Shown piece after piece: positions 34,856 through 46,259 of a stretch of 64,000 nucleotides of DNA (position 1 is its first letter; each line of letters begins with the position of its first letter). Where the stretch lies: assembly GCA_036023115.1 (NCBI GenBank), contig JAYKKT010000076.1:2356001-2420000 (forward strand), given 5' to 3'. The notes under the pieces are model-generated. The model was given only the letters and a program-made list of their open reading frames with translations, ran no database searches and had not been told where the DNA came from. This DNA comes from Brasenia schreberi (Eukaryota > Streptophyta > Magnoliopsida > Nymphaeales > Cabombaceae). Position numbers and translations under genes: made by a program.

Positions 34856-37800
34856 TGTAAACACCCCGAAATCCCACGAGTTTCTTAAACAAATCTGGTT
34901 TTATACAAGCAGCCCCAAAGGGCCATTTTGAGTTTGGAAACCCAGGAGCCTTCCAAACAACCCTGTATATATGTTTCAAACTTTATCTTTCAAAAAACAT
35001 ATAATATAGCTTTTGAAAACCCTTTTAAAATATGTTTTGAAACCCCGAAGTGGCTTGGCCCGATCAAGACAGGACCAGGAGAGCCAAGAAGAGCCCGGAA
35101 CCGGAGCACCTGTCGAGCCCGGCGCAGCAACTCTTGTATCTGATTCACACCCCAGGATCTCGAACGTCCAAGACCCTATTCTTATCAAAATAGCATTTGA
35201 AGTCATCTCCGGAAGGCAGAAACGGAGGCGGACGACTATGTTGGCGAAGACCCAACGCAGACGGAGTACTGATGCTGTCAGGCCCCGCACGAATCGTCCG
35301 TTTCGAACCCAGCTCGAAGGAGTCAGAGTTCAGTTTGGATTGGATCTGGACCATATATATCCAGATTCCAATCCAAACCCATATGTGGACTTGGATTTGG
35401 ATTTGGATCCGGAGATCCAATCCAATATCCATATCCATGGCCCACATCACCTTTTCATAAAGGGAGGTGGGGCCCACTTGAAATTCACGTGGGATATTGG
35501 GCATGAGAGAGAGTGGGGGTGAAAAATATCAAGAGTGTTGTATTAAGCTTGACTTGTGTGTCAAGTTTGGGCTAATCATGTGGGTTAGCCTAATTGAGTG
35601 GGTTTAAGCTTGTAATTAGCTAAAACCTAACCTAGGGCTGCACCAACATGGGGTGATCAAGGTCTATGGGCCATGCTAAGGGAGCTCCTTCACCTAAACC
35701 TAGCCAAAAATGCCTAAACCTAGCCTAAACCCCTAATCCACCCCTAATCTGAACCTAATCACCTAACCCACTTCCCTAATCTCGGCCTAATCCCAACCTA
35801 ATCACCTAACCCACTTCCCTAATCCTTCCCTAAACCTAGATTAATTTCCCTAATCCTAGCCTAAACCTAGCCTAATCACCTAACCTAGCTCACTAAACCT
35901 CACCCTAAAACCCAACCACCTAACCTAGCCCTAAACCCCTAAACCACCCTTAGCCCACGATTTATCCAAACACCTAGTTTTAAAATATCTGGCCCAACCC
36001 CATCCAGCCCACCTTATCTACATACCACCCTACCTAAACCACCTAACCACTACCCATAGCCCAGCCCTAACCGACCTACCCATCCCCTATTTAAACCCCC
36101 CCCATTGTGGGCGGGTTTTTCAAGTGGGAACCACCCCTTCCATCCAGCCGGGCCCTCTCCTTCTCCCATCTCTCATCCAGCCGTGACCACTCCCCAGCAG
36201 CTCCACCTGCTCCACCAGCCGCCACCTGCTCCGCCACCTTCCCTCTTCCGTCCACCACCACTGCCACCCAGCCGGACGCCACCATCTTCCCCCAACTCCA
36301 CCAGCCGACAGCCACCTGCCCGCCATTCTTCCACTCCATCCGCCACTTCTCCTCATTCGGTAAGTGCCCTAAACTCCCTCAAAACCCCTCTCTACCACCT
36401 CTCCACTCTTAGCCACCCATCTTCCCTTCAGCTCAGCCCCTTTGCCGCCACCACCTAAGCCTAGCCGAACCTAGGATAACCCAAGTGGCTGGCCACTACT
36501 TAGCCACCATCTCCCATTCGGCCAACCCCCTAGGTGTCCTATTTGGCCTCCCCACCAGCTCACCTTTTAGGTCCAGTTTCCCTAAGTACCTAACTTCCCT
36601 AGTGACCCTAAGACCCACTTATTCAGCCACTCTAAACTCCCTACTTGGAGGCGCCACCTACTTGCCACCGGCCCCCTTCGAGGCGTCTACCCCGCGCCCC
36701 ATTTGCAGCCGGCCAGCACCCTTGATCACCTACCTTCGCGGAGCTCCCGTTTGCAGCCCAAAGCCAAGGCCACGCTCAAGCAAGACATCTACGGACCAGC
36801 TACTCGTAAGTGTCTAAACTCGGTCTTTAGTCGTACACTTGCTTGAAATTCAATTTGATACGGGGTTGTAATAACGGAGCATAGTCTCCCCCCGCTTGTA
36901 ATAACGTGGCTTGGCACAACCACACACGTGCACTCTCTTAGTCGTGCACAATTTTGAACACACACGGGCCTAATCAGCCCCTAATATATAAGTGTACATA
37001 TATATTTCATTTTCGAAGGGTTTTATTTAAGTTTGGTGCGTTGTCTTTCAATTCAAACACTCTCTCACACATTGAGCTTTCGCTCTTATTTGAAAGACCC
37101 AAGTAAGGGCCGACCTATACTATTTGGGTTTCATTTCATGTCGTGTGAGTAAGTCTTTCAATTCAAACACTCTCACACACATTGAGCTTTCGCTCTTATT
37201 TGAAAGACCCAAGTAAGGGCCGACCTATACTATTTGGGTTTCATTTCTTGTCGTGTGAGTAAGTCTTTCAATTCAAGCACTTTCACACACATTGAGCCTT
37301 CGCTCTTACTCCCAAGACCTTAGTAAAGGCCTTATTGCAGTTATATTTGGGTTTCATTTATGTCGTGTGTGTAGTACTTCAATTCAAGCACTCTCACACA
37401 CATTGAGCCTTCGCTCTTACTCCCAAGACCTTAGTCAAGGCCATACTGCAATTTATATTTGGGTTTAATTTCATGTCGTGTGTGTAAGTCTTTCAATTCA
37501 AGCACGCACCCACATTGAGCCTTCGCTCTTATTTGCAAGACCCGAGTAAGGTCTCATATACATAAGATATATACGTATTTCCCTTCGGTTATTTCCCTTC
37601 GGTTATTTCCCTTCGGTTATTTCCCTTCGGTTATTTCCCTTCTGTTATTTCCCTTCAGTATTGTCTTTACATTTCGGGTTTTCCCTTTGGAGTAGCGTGA
37701 GTTTGCATTGCATCTACGCCATACCACGAGGTAGGACGCATATTGCATCGAAGCAAGCCCCGCTCGAATTTCGCCCATGTAGTGGAGTGTTCATAACACA

Positions 37801-38174
37801 CAAACTAGGCGACCCAAAAAGGGATAAAAGAAAAGACTTAGGCACGTGCAAATCCACGTGATCTAAAACATGCAATCGCATCTTAAAGACCCGAAATAGA
37901 CACCTCAAACCGTTTCGTAGACTTTCTCCCCAAAACTCGATTTTTTCAAAAGCGTACAGACTGACCCTTGCGCATCGGTGCAAGAAGGTCTGCGACGACA
38001 AGAGCTCACTTGCTCACATTCGCCATGTTTAGAAGTCAGTGTTAAATACATCTTCGCTAGCTTAAGTAAGCTAGCTGGCACGCCCTATTTGTATACATAG
38101 GCCTTAGACGCACGATAAAGATCCACTCCAAGCCACGAAAGAGGCGAAGAGGCGGGGATTTTCGCGCGTCTACA
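34856..38174 (+). mobile_element. P2 3' LTR (3319 bp)
   Basis: A complete LTR from TGTAAACACC to TCTACA. It shares six 14-bp units and most 3'-LTR-specific substitutions with the P1 3' LTR, which supports duplication over independent insertion. TATA-like box at 36088-36095. Confidence 0.95.
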
Positions 38175-39905
38175 AGAGTTTAGGGAAACTGGACCTAAAA
38201 GGTGAGCTGGTGGGAAGGCCGAATGGGACACCTAGGGGAAAACCGAATGGGAAATGATGGCTAGGTAGTGGCCGGCAGTTTGGGCTATGCTAGGTTCGGC
38301 TAAGTTAAAGTGGTGGTGGCAAAGGGGCTGAGATGAAGATAGGATGGGTGGCTAAGAGTGGAGAGGTGGAAGAGAGGGGCTTTGAGGGAGTTTGGGGTAC
38401 TTACCGAATGGGGAGAGGTGGCGGATGAAGTGGGAAGCAGGCGGGCAGGTGGCTGTTGGTTGGTTCGGTTGGGTGGAGGTGGTGGCGTCCGGTTGAGGGA
38501 TGGTGGTGGTGGATGGAAGAGGGATGGTGGCGGTACAGGTGGAGCTGATGGAGCAGGTGGAGCAGTTGGGGAATGGAGCAGGCGGACAGGTTGGAGAATG
38601 GAGTCGGCTGGGCTGAGGTGAGGGCTCCTCTTCCTTAGAAAACCCGCCCCCAAGGGGGGGGGGGTTTAAATAGGGGATGGGTAGGTCGGTTAGGGCTGGG
38701 CTGAGAGTAGTGGTTAGGTGGTTTAGGTAGGGTGGTATGTAGATAAGGTGGGCTGGAAAGGGTTGGGCCAGATATTTTAAAACTAGGGGTTTGGGTAAAT
38801 CGTGGGCTAAGGGTGGTTTAGGGGTTTAGGGCTAGGTTAGGTGGTTGGGTTTTAGGGTGAGGTTTAGTGAGTTAGGTTAGGTGATTAGGCTAGGTTTAGG
38901 CTAGGATTAGGGAAATTAATCTAGGTTTAGGGAAGGATTAGGGAAGTGGGTTAGGTGATTAGGTTGGGATTAGGCCGGGATTAGGGAAGTGGGTTAGGTG
39001 ATTAGGTTCAGATTAGGGGTGGATTAGGGGTTTAGGCTAGGATTAGGCATTTTGGGTTAGGTTTAGGTGAGGGAGCTCCCTTAGCATGGCCCATAGACCT
39101 TGATCACCCCATGTTGGTGCAGCCCTAGGTTAGGTTTTAGCTAATTACAAGCTTAAACCCACTCAATTCTGCTAACCCACATGATTAACCCAAACTTGAC
39201 ACACAAGTCAAGCTTAATACAACACTCTTGATATTTTTCACCCCCACTCTCTCTCATGCCCAATATCCCACGTGAATTTCAAGTGGGCCCCACCTCCATT
39301 TATGAGAAGGTGATGTGGGTCATGGATATGGATATTGGATTGGATCTCTGGATCCAAATCCAAATCCAAGTCCACATATGGGTTTGGATTGGAATCTGGA
39401 TATATATGGTCCAGATCCAATCCAAACTGAACTCTGACTCCTTCGAGCTGGGTTCGAGACGGACGATTTGTGCGGGGCCTGACAGCATCAGTACTCCGTC
39501 TGCGTTGGGTCTTCGCCAACATGGTCGTTCGCCTCCATTTCTGCCTTCCGGAGATGACTTCAAATGCTATTTTGGTAAGAACAGGGTCTTGGACGTTCGA
39601 GATCCTGGGGTGTGAATCAGATACAAGAGTTGCTGTGCCGGGCTTGACATGTGCTCCGGTTTCGGGCTCTTCTTGGCTCTCCTGGTCCTGTCTTGATCGG
39701 GCCAAGCCACTTCGGGGTTCCAAAACATATTTTAAAAGGGTTTTCAAAAGCTATATTATATGTTTTTGAAAGATAAAGTTTAAAACATATATACAGGGTT
39801 GTCTGGAAGGCTCCTAGGTTTCCAAACTCAAAAATGGCCCTTTGGGGGCTGCTTGTATAAAACCAAATTTGTTTAAGAAATTCGTGGGATTTCGGGGTGT
39901 TTACA
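38175..39905 (-). mobile_element. N2 3' LTR, U3 side, second copy
   Basis: It matches 21281-23010 with few differences and starts with AGAGT, the duplicated copy of the P target repeat. On the minus strand the LTR begins TGTAAACACC at 39905. Confidence 0.92.
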
Positions 39906-41072
39906 GATGCCCCTCTTTGGCCTTGTCCAAATCGATTTGGATAAGGGCAAAGATGAAAACACCCCTTTCAATGTCTCCCTAGATCTAGCCACGAAGAATA
40001 TGGGATCGTCCCATTTTAGCAAAATCACAATTTTACAAACTCTGGTAGGAGGAGATATCACGCCAAAGGGTTTTACTATGGAATCTGGTCCTAAACGGGA
40101 TCATGTTCATGCAAATACCATGCGTGGAATGCAAATGACATGGGTGTGGTGCCAAGAGTGGCGACCTCCTAGGGACCAGATGTGGTCGAACTCTAGAGAC
40201 TTACAAGGCCTATTGCTCAAGTGAGCAAATCCTATGCTGTTCGATGTTCGGTTTTCAAAACTTATTTACAAAAGCTATTTACAAAAGGGACAACTGTCTT
40301 GAGCCTCGATCCTAAGGATCTCGAGCTTTTCGTGTTCGCCCTTGTTGGAGTCTTAACACTCGCTTGTCCAGCGGAGGTTTTATAAGAAAACAAGCTTCAT
40401 TTCAAATTCCTACGTCCTACTCGAAACGTCGAATTCTCAAACAAGATGAAATTCAAGTAAGTAAATCCTATTTTTACTTTAGGATTCCTCGAAACGAACC
40501 ATGCTTTAGCTTGGGATAAGCCAGGGATGGGAAAGAGATACCACGGTCCCTTCTGAAGCGACCCGTGGTTTAAGGCATAGAAGGCGGAAAACTGCTCTTT
40601 TTGAGCTTTTTGGCCTCTTTTTCCTTTTTTTCATAGAGGATCTCCCTTTGGGAGTATTTTTTCTTTAATCTCTCTTTTTTTATAAGAGAATCGATTTTTC
40701 TTTTAAACTCTGGTTTCTTTCTTTTGGAAAGAGACTTTAAATGGGAAATTCCCTTTTGATTTGGGCCTTTGTTTTCCTTTTGGAAATAGGAGAGAAAAGG
40801 GAGGACTTATCCCAAGCCTACACTCGATCCATTCCAGATCAGCCTATTTAGAAATAACACGTACTACTTGCAAGTATCTTGCTATGTTGAACTAGGCCTT
40901 TCTTTGTAAGAAGAAGGATTTTGAAATGCAACCACGATTTTGAAAAATCCACTCTTTCACAAGTGCGAATTCTGGTACTTAGGGTCACACGGGTTCGCCT
41001 TTGCACCTTATTCACATGTCTCAGGGCAGCTATCCCTATAAAATTTTCGAAAACTGGAATTTAATCCAGATC
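39906..41072 (-). other. N2 3' internal non-coding region, second copy
   Basis: Between the polypurine tract (39908-39918) and the integrase stop at 41073. Same content as 23011-24179. No gene seen. Confidence 0.85.
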
Positions 41073-43447
41073 CTACACATGATACTTCTTTAAGTATTGA
41101 ATATTGATAGGATCTGCTAAATTCCTACCTTCTACATCGATCAACCGATACGAATTGTTCGTAGTGGTTGCTCATACAACATAGGGTCCATCCCAGTTGG
41201 GGCGCCACTTGCCTAGGGGGTGTGGGCCATGATGGTGGATGGTTTTCAAGACCAGTTCTCCCACTTCAAAGTCGCGAGGTATCATGTGTTTACTATAATG
41301 TCGGGCTATCCTTTGTCGGTATGCACGAGCATGATCCATGGCAAGGAGTCGCCTCTCATATAGCAAGTCTAGTTCGGCCATCCTAGCATGCTGAAGCGTC
41401 TCTAGGGGGAGGTCGAGTGCTATAGATGTATGAAATGAATGTAGTTGGGTATGAATGGGAAGAATGGCGTTTGTGCCATAGACCAATTCGAATGGTGTGG
41501 CATTCGTGGGAGTTCGGATGGAAGTCCTATAAGCCCATAAGGCTTCATCCAGCTTCTCGTGCCACATCCTACCCTTCTCTAGGGTTTTCTCAATGATACC
41601 AATGAGAGTCTTGTTTGTGGCTTCGGCTTGGCCGTTGCCTTGAGGGTAGTAGGGCGAGGAGAAGTGGTGAGTTATGCCATACGTGTTGCACAACTTAACC
41701 ATCCGCTCATTCTTGAATGGGGTACCATTATCAGACACTAGGTCTCGTGGAACCCCAAATCGAGCCAAGATATTTCTCCGGATGAAAGCCACCACATGTT
41801 GCCCCATTACATTTGTTAGGGAAATGGCTTCCACCCACTTGGAGAAATACTCCGTGGCTGCTAAAATAAAACGATGCCCATTCGAGGCCTTGGGAAATAT
41901 TGGGCCTACAATGTCAAACGCCCACATGGTAAATGGTCAGGGGCTGACCACGGAATGCAATGCAGATGAAGGGATATGAATGGCGTGCCCATGCACTTGA
42001 CACGGATGACACTTCCTAACATGATCGTGACAATCCTTTTTCAGGGTGGACCAAAAATAGCCCCCTCTAAGTATTTTCATTGCCATCATGTTGTCATTAA
42101 CATGACCTCCACATTCTCCATCGTGGAACTCGTGCATCACTATCCTAGCCTCCTCTAGGTCGATACACCTAAGCAGAATGCCGGTAAAACTCTTTTTGTA
42201 TAAGACCCCACCCAGAATGGTGTATCGGGTCGAAATCTTACGAATGAATGCCTTATCTTTGGATGTGGCATCCTCGGTGAATCCCCCATTTTCTAAAAAT
42301 TGTTATATGTCATAGAACCAGGGTTTTTCAATAAACTCTGGGTTGTTTTGGCAAATATCCAAGTCGTGTGTGGATGGATGGGGCGCATGCCATATTTCCA
42401 AAGATCTGGTCCCTGAAATGGGATCGACCTTGAGGGCTGAACCCAAGGAAGAGAGGGCATCGGCGATGCCATTGTCCTCTCTTCCTACGTGTGTGAGCTT
42501 ACACGATTGGAAGGATTGGACCAATCGAGTGGCCAACTCGTGATATGGAAGTAGTTTCTCATTACGTACTTGCCAAATTTTTAAAACCTGGTTTATGACA
42601 AGGAGCGAATCTCCAAAGACCTCGATGCATGATGCCCCTAGAGTTTTCGAAATCCTTAAGCCTTGTATGAGTGCTTCATACTCAGCTACGTTGTTGGAAC
42701 ATTCGAAATCTAAGCGGACTGCTATGGGAATCTCACCCTTTTTAGGGGAGATTAGGATGATCCCGGCACCAGCCCCTCGTTGGTTTCGTGCCCCGTCGAA
42801 GTGCATCTTCCACACTTGGTTTTCGAAAGAATTTGCCAAAATGTGGTTTTGAAAATGGTTTTGCAATATGCCTTCATCAGGCATTTCGATAAGAGTGGGA
42901 TATGCATCCTCTAAGGGGAATTCAGCCACGTAATCTGCTAGGGCTTGCCCCTTAATGGAGATCTGGTGATGGTATTTCAGATCATACTCCATTAGAAGGA
43001 GTTGCCATTTGTCCAATCTACCCGTGAGAATGGGTTTTTCGAACAAGTGCTTGATTGGATCAAGCTTGGACACAATCCAGATCTCATGATCTAGGAAATA
43101 GTGTCTGAATTTCTGGCATGCCCAAACTAGGGCCAAGCACGTCTTCTCCATGGCTTGATAATTTTGTTCATAAGCCAAGAGAGTTTTCGAAATATAGTAG
43201 ATGGCATACTCCTTATGGGTGTCATCCTCGTATTGAGCCAACTGGGCTCCTAAAGCGTTTACATGCACGGAGATGTATAATAAAAGCGGTTTTCCTTGTT
43301 TTGGAGGATTCAAAACGGGGGGATTAACCAAGTATGCCTTCAGTCTCTCGAAGGACTTTTGGCATTCGTCATCCCATAAGAATTTCGTACCCTTCCTCAA
43401 CAATTTGTTGAAGGGTTCGCATCTAGTTGCCAGATTCGATATGAATC
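41073..43447 (-). pseudogene. N2 pol remnant: end of RT, RNase H, aRH, integrase
   Basis: The minus-strand frame starts at the deletion junction with RT-end codons (RFISNLATRC), passes the degenerate RNase H, an aRH with all four acidic motifs (GDS intact, unlike P), and integrase. Stops include AAA to TAA at 42303-42305, TGG to TGA at 41937-41939 and CGA to TGA at 41172-41174. Gag, protease and most of RT are gone. By chance the RNase H frame is open through the junction into the LTR fragment, giving a 451-residue fusion frame (42303-43658). Confidence 0.9.
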
Positions 43448-43467
43448 TTCCCTGATGGCTCGACATG
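43448..43467. other. Patchwork junction of the N2 internal deletion
   Basis: Between the RT end and LTR sequence lie about 20 bases made of short pieces found elsewhere in RT: CTTCCCTGAT, GATGGCTCGACA and CATGTCTTCA. Each overlaps the next by a few bases. The sources in N4 are near 57990, 57928 and 58645. Confidence 0.7.
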
Positions 43468-43816
43468 TCTTCAAATGCTATTTTGGTAAGAACAGGGTCT
43501 TGGACGTTCGAGATCCTGGGGTGTGAATCAGATACAAGAGTTGCTGTGCCGGGCTTGACGTGTGCTCCGGTTCCGGGCTCTTCTTGGCTCTCTTGGTCCT
43601 GTCTTGATCGGGCCAAGCCACTTCGGGGTTCCAAAACATATTTTAAAAGGGTTTTCAAAAGCTATATTATATGTTTTTGAAAGATAAAGTTTAAAACATA
43701 TATACAGGGTTGTCTGGAAGGCTCCTGGGTTTCCAAACTCAAAAATGGCCCTTTGGGGGCTGCTTGTATAAAACCAGATTTGTTTAAGAAATTCGTGGGA
43801 TTTCGGGGTGTTTACA
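43467..43816 (-). mobile_element. N2 5' LTR, first 350 bases only
   Basis: On the minus strand it begins TGTAAACACC at 43816 and matches the first 350 bases of the other LTRs up to the TTCAAATGC position, where the deletion starts. It is directly preceded by GTGTC (minus), the target repeat. Confidence 0.92.
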
Positions 43817-43821
43817 GACAC
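43817..43821. repeat. Target-site duplication of N2, right copy (GACAC)
   Basis: It matches 5116-5120. Both lie at the same codons of the N1 protease gene. Confidence 0.9.
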
Positions 43822-46116
43822 ACCTGTGGAAGGTGGATGGCACAGCGCACAAACTATGTATCCAAGGTCTTCCCAGCAACAGGTTATAATGGGGGTGGAT
43901 GTCCAAGACATGGAACACCCCCGTGTGTTCGATCCCTCCCGTTTCCATTGGGAGTTCGATGGATCCTAAAGGTCTAGACGCATTCCCATCGTATCCAGTG
44001 ATAACGATGGGGCTTGGGTTTAGTGAAGTCAAGGTGACTCCGATTTTGTACGCCACATGAAGTGGAAGGATGTTGAGCCCTCCTATACCATCGACTAGGC
44101 ACCTGTCCAGAGAGTGGTTGTTTAGAACCACCTCGATATGCAGGGCCTGGTTATGGGTTTCGTAGGGTCTATCTACATCATCTTTCGAAAAAGTGATGGG
44201 CGATTTTGCTCCTAATAAAGCCACTTGGGCAGACAAGGATTCCGGACTTATGTTCGAATCAACCTTGGCCCTTTCTAGAATTTTCTCTAATACAAGTCTA
44301 TGCCTAGGCGAGGTTTTGATAAGCTCTAGGATAGACATGTGAATAGGAATCTTTGAAAGGTGGTTTTCGAAATCATAAGGATTTAGGATGATTTTGTCCT
44401 TATCTGCTTTTGGCAGACCACTAGGGATACATGCTTTTGAGGGGCCAGGCACACTGACCACCTTTTGAGCACCTTGAAGGTGCGGGGGTTGATAGATCCT
44501 CCCGGATCTAGTGACTTCCCACACGACCAGCCTTGGGTTCGCGCTAAACTTGGCTCTAAGGATGAGCTGAGGAGAACCTTGGATTTTCAAAACTGGTTTT
44601 ACCGGGGTTTCCACTTTTGGTGGTCCCCAAATGACGACTTAGGCGGGCCTCTTGTATAGTACAAGGATGGGCGCACAAGTAGGTCGACCATGTTCTGGCT
44701 TTTGCGCTAGTTCCTTGGAAATGGTGAGGGTACATACCTCCTTTCCTTTCCCACTGCCACTGGCGTGTTTGGGAAAGGGTTCCTTGAAGATAGCTTGAGG
44801 TGGCTCAGGTTCCGCAGTGACCTGGAGCCGGCCTTCTGCTATCAAGTTCTCAATTTTATTTAAAAGAGAGAAGCAGCGTTTGGTATCATGGCCTTTGAGC
44901 CGATGATACTTACAAAATCGGTTTAAATACCCCCCTTTGGACGTAACTCCTTCGGGGAATCAGGGAGTTCGATCATGCCCTGGGCAAGTAAGAGGTCTAG
45001 GACCTCCGACACAGGTTGCCCCAGTGGAGTATACTCCCGTTTTTCAACCGGTTTTTGAAAATTGCATTCTCTCTTATTTTCTAATTTTTCAAAATTTTTG
45101 GAAGTGCCCGCCATGCCTGGATCCACCCGGACATTGGCGATTTTATGGGGCTTTGGCCCTTTGTCCGTCGTGGGCAACCCATATGCGATGGGCTTTTCCA
45201 AACGGGTTTTTGGAATGGCACTTCCTTTCCATAGGTGATCGTATGTCCCTTTTCGCAAGTTGGTTTCGAAAAGGGAGGCCTTTTTGATCAACTTATGGAA
45301 AGTTGAAATCTCATGGAGCGAGAGAAGGGTTTTTAACTCGCTTTTGAAATTATCCAGGATGAGCATTACTGCGCATCCTTCGGATATGGGCTCTCGCACT
45401 TGGCCCAAAAGCGACCTCCATCTTATAATGAAGGCATGCACGTCTTCGTTCATGCCTTGCTTTGTATCCCTTAGGGTATTCAGGGTTGGCGTGACTTCCA
45501 CGTTGTGTGCAAATCTTTGCATGAAGCAGTTCGCTAACTCTTCAAAAGTAGCGAACTGGCTTAAGTCGTAGGAAGCCAGCCATTTGGCAACTGTGCCTTT
45601 AAGGGATAGAGGGAACCAATACACCCATTTCATCGAGTCCTTTTTCTTCTTATGGGCTCGACGTGAGAAAAGTTGCAAGTGAGACCTAGGGTCTCCCATG
45701 CCATCATACCGATGGAAGTTCGGTATTTCATCGTCACTGTCTGTTTCGTAATCCATAGGAAGGAAATCAGACAGGGCGTAGCTTCTTTTCTCTTTATTTT
45801 GCCCTTTCAGCAGCTGCTGTAGGGCTTTACGGTCCTTTTGTGTGAAGGACTCGTGGTATTGGTTGCCTTCCATTACGGAGGCCTCTTTTTGTTTGCTAGG
45901 TTTTTCAGATTTCTTTTTAGGCCTTTGTTCACCATTCGATGAACATGAATCGCCTACTTCAGCCTCTTGGCTGAGAGCATCGATTTTGGCCTCAAACTCC
46001 CTTCTCAAGTCCTCGATTTCATCTAGTTTTATTTTGTTTTTGAAAATCCTCCTAGAGTGAGAACTTGATGCGCATGAGCTTTGGCTCGATACTTCACTTG
46101 GATTGGATTTTGACAT
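43817..46116 (-). pseudogene. N1 gag and protease N-terminal part, cut by N2
   Basis: Read on minus from the ATG at 46116 (MSKSNPSE), this holds the full gag N-terminus without the TAG found in P, the gag core, the knuckle (CKYHRLKGH, near 44900) and the protease domain. The active site reads VDGIGG instead of VDGGGG. A frame shift lies near 44945-44965 (stop at 44923). Another break lies between the frames ending 44639 and starting 44614. The frame runs out into the N2 LTR after FHRCV. The remainder of this protein is at 4546-5120. Confidence 0.9.
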
Positions 46117-46236
46117 GCTTTTCAAGCTTTTTCAAAATGTCCTAAGTACAAGCAAAGAAAAACAAGTTAAAACGACACCTTTTTACAAAATTTTCGCAAG
46201 ACCTCTACTTTAAAACTCGATTTTTGAAAGGCTCAC

Positions 46237-46254
46237 GTCCCACCGGGCGTTCCA
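46237..46254 (-). promoter_or_regulatory. Primer binding site of N1, one base changed
   Basis: The minus strand reads TGGAACGCCCGGTGGGAC, where the other copies have TGGCACGCC. The fourth base is therefore mismatched to the presumed tRNA. Confidence 0.8.
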
Positions 46255-46259
46255 ATCTC

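Larger units (their letters stand above)
25338..38174 (+). mobile_element. P2: duplicated copy of P, lacking the first 1.8 kb of its 5' LTR
   Basis: P2 has a partial 5' LTR (25338-26865), PBS, long open gag-pro and pol frames, a polypurine tract and a complete 3' LTR. It did not insert here. It arose by the tandem duplication, so its left edge has no TG start and no target repeat. The missing part of the 5' LTR includes the U3 and TATA-like box, so normal LTR-driven transcription should be absent. Confidence 0.93.
25338..42221 (+). repeat. Tandem duplication unit, copy 2 (16.9 kb)
   Basis: It starts abruptly inside a P-type LTR at a point matching 8452. It contains P2, the U3 half of the N2 3' LTR, and N2 integrase. 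Beyond 42221 the N2 sequence continues normally, so the original right-hand context lies here. Confidence 0.92.
5121..43816 (-). mobile_element. N2: TAT-type element inserted in N1 protease; itself interrupted, duplicated and deleted
   Basis: On the minus strand N2 starts with TGTAAACACC at 43816 and ends with TCTACA at 5121. Of its 5' half only the first 350 bases of the 5' LTR remain (43467-43816), joined to the last part of RT. The rest of the 5' LTR, PBS, gag, protease and most of RT are missing. RNase H, aRH, integrase and the 3' non-coding part lie at 43447-39906. Its 3' LTR is split by element P (38175-39905 or 21281-23010, and 5121-6673). Flanking GACAC repeats define its borders. Confidence 0.88.

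Noticed and set aside
17963..38174. P2 as an independent insertion
   Set aside because: Its left LTR starts mid-sequence, and both its flanks repeat those of P1, including the AGAGT repeat. A tandem duplication explains this.
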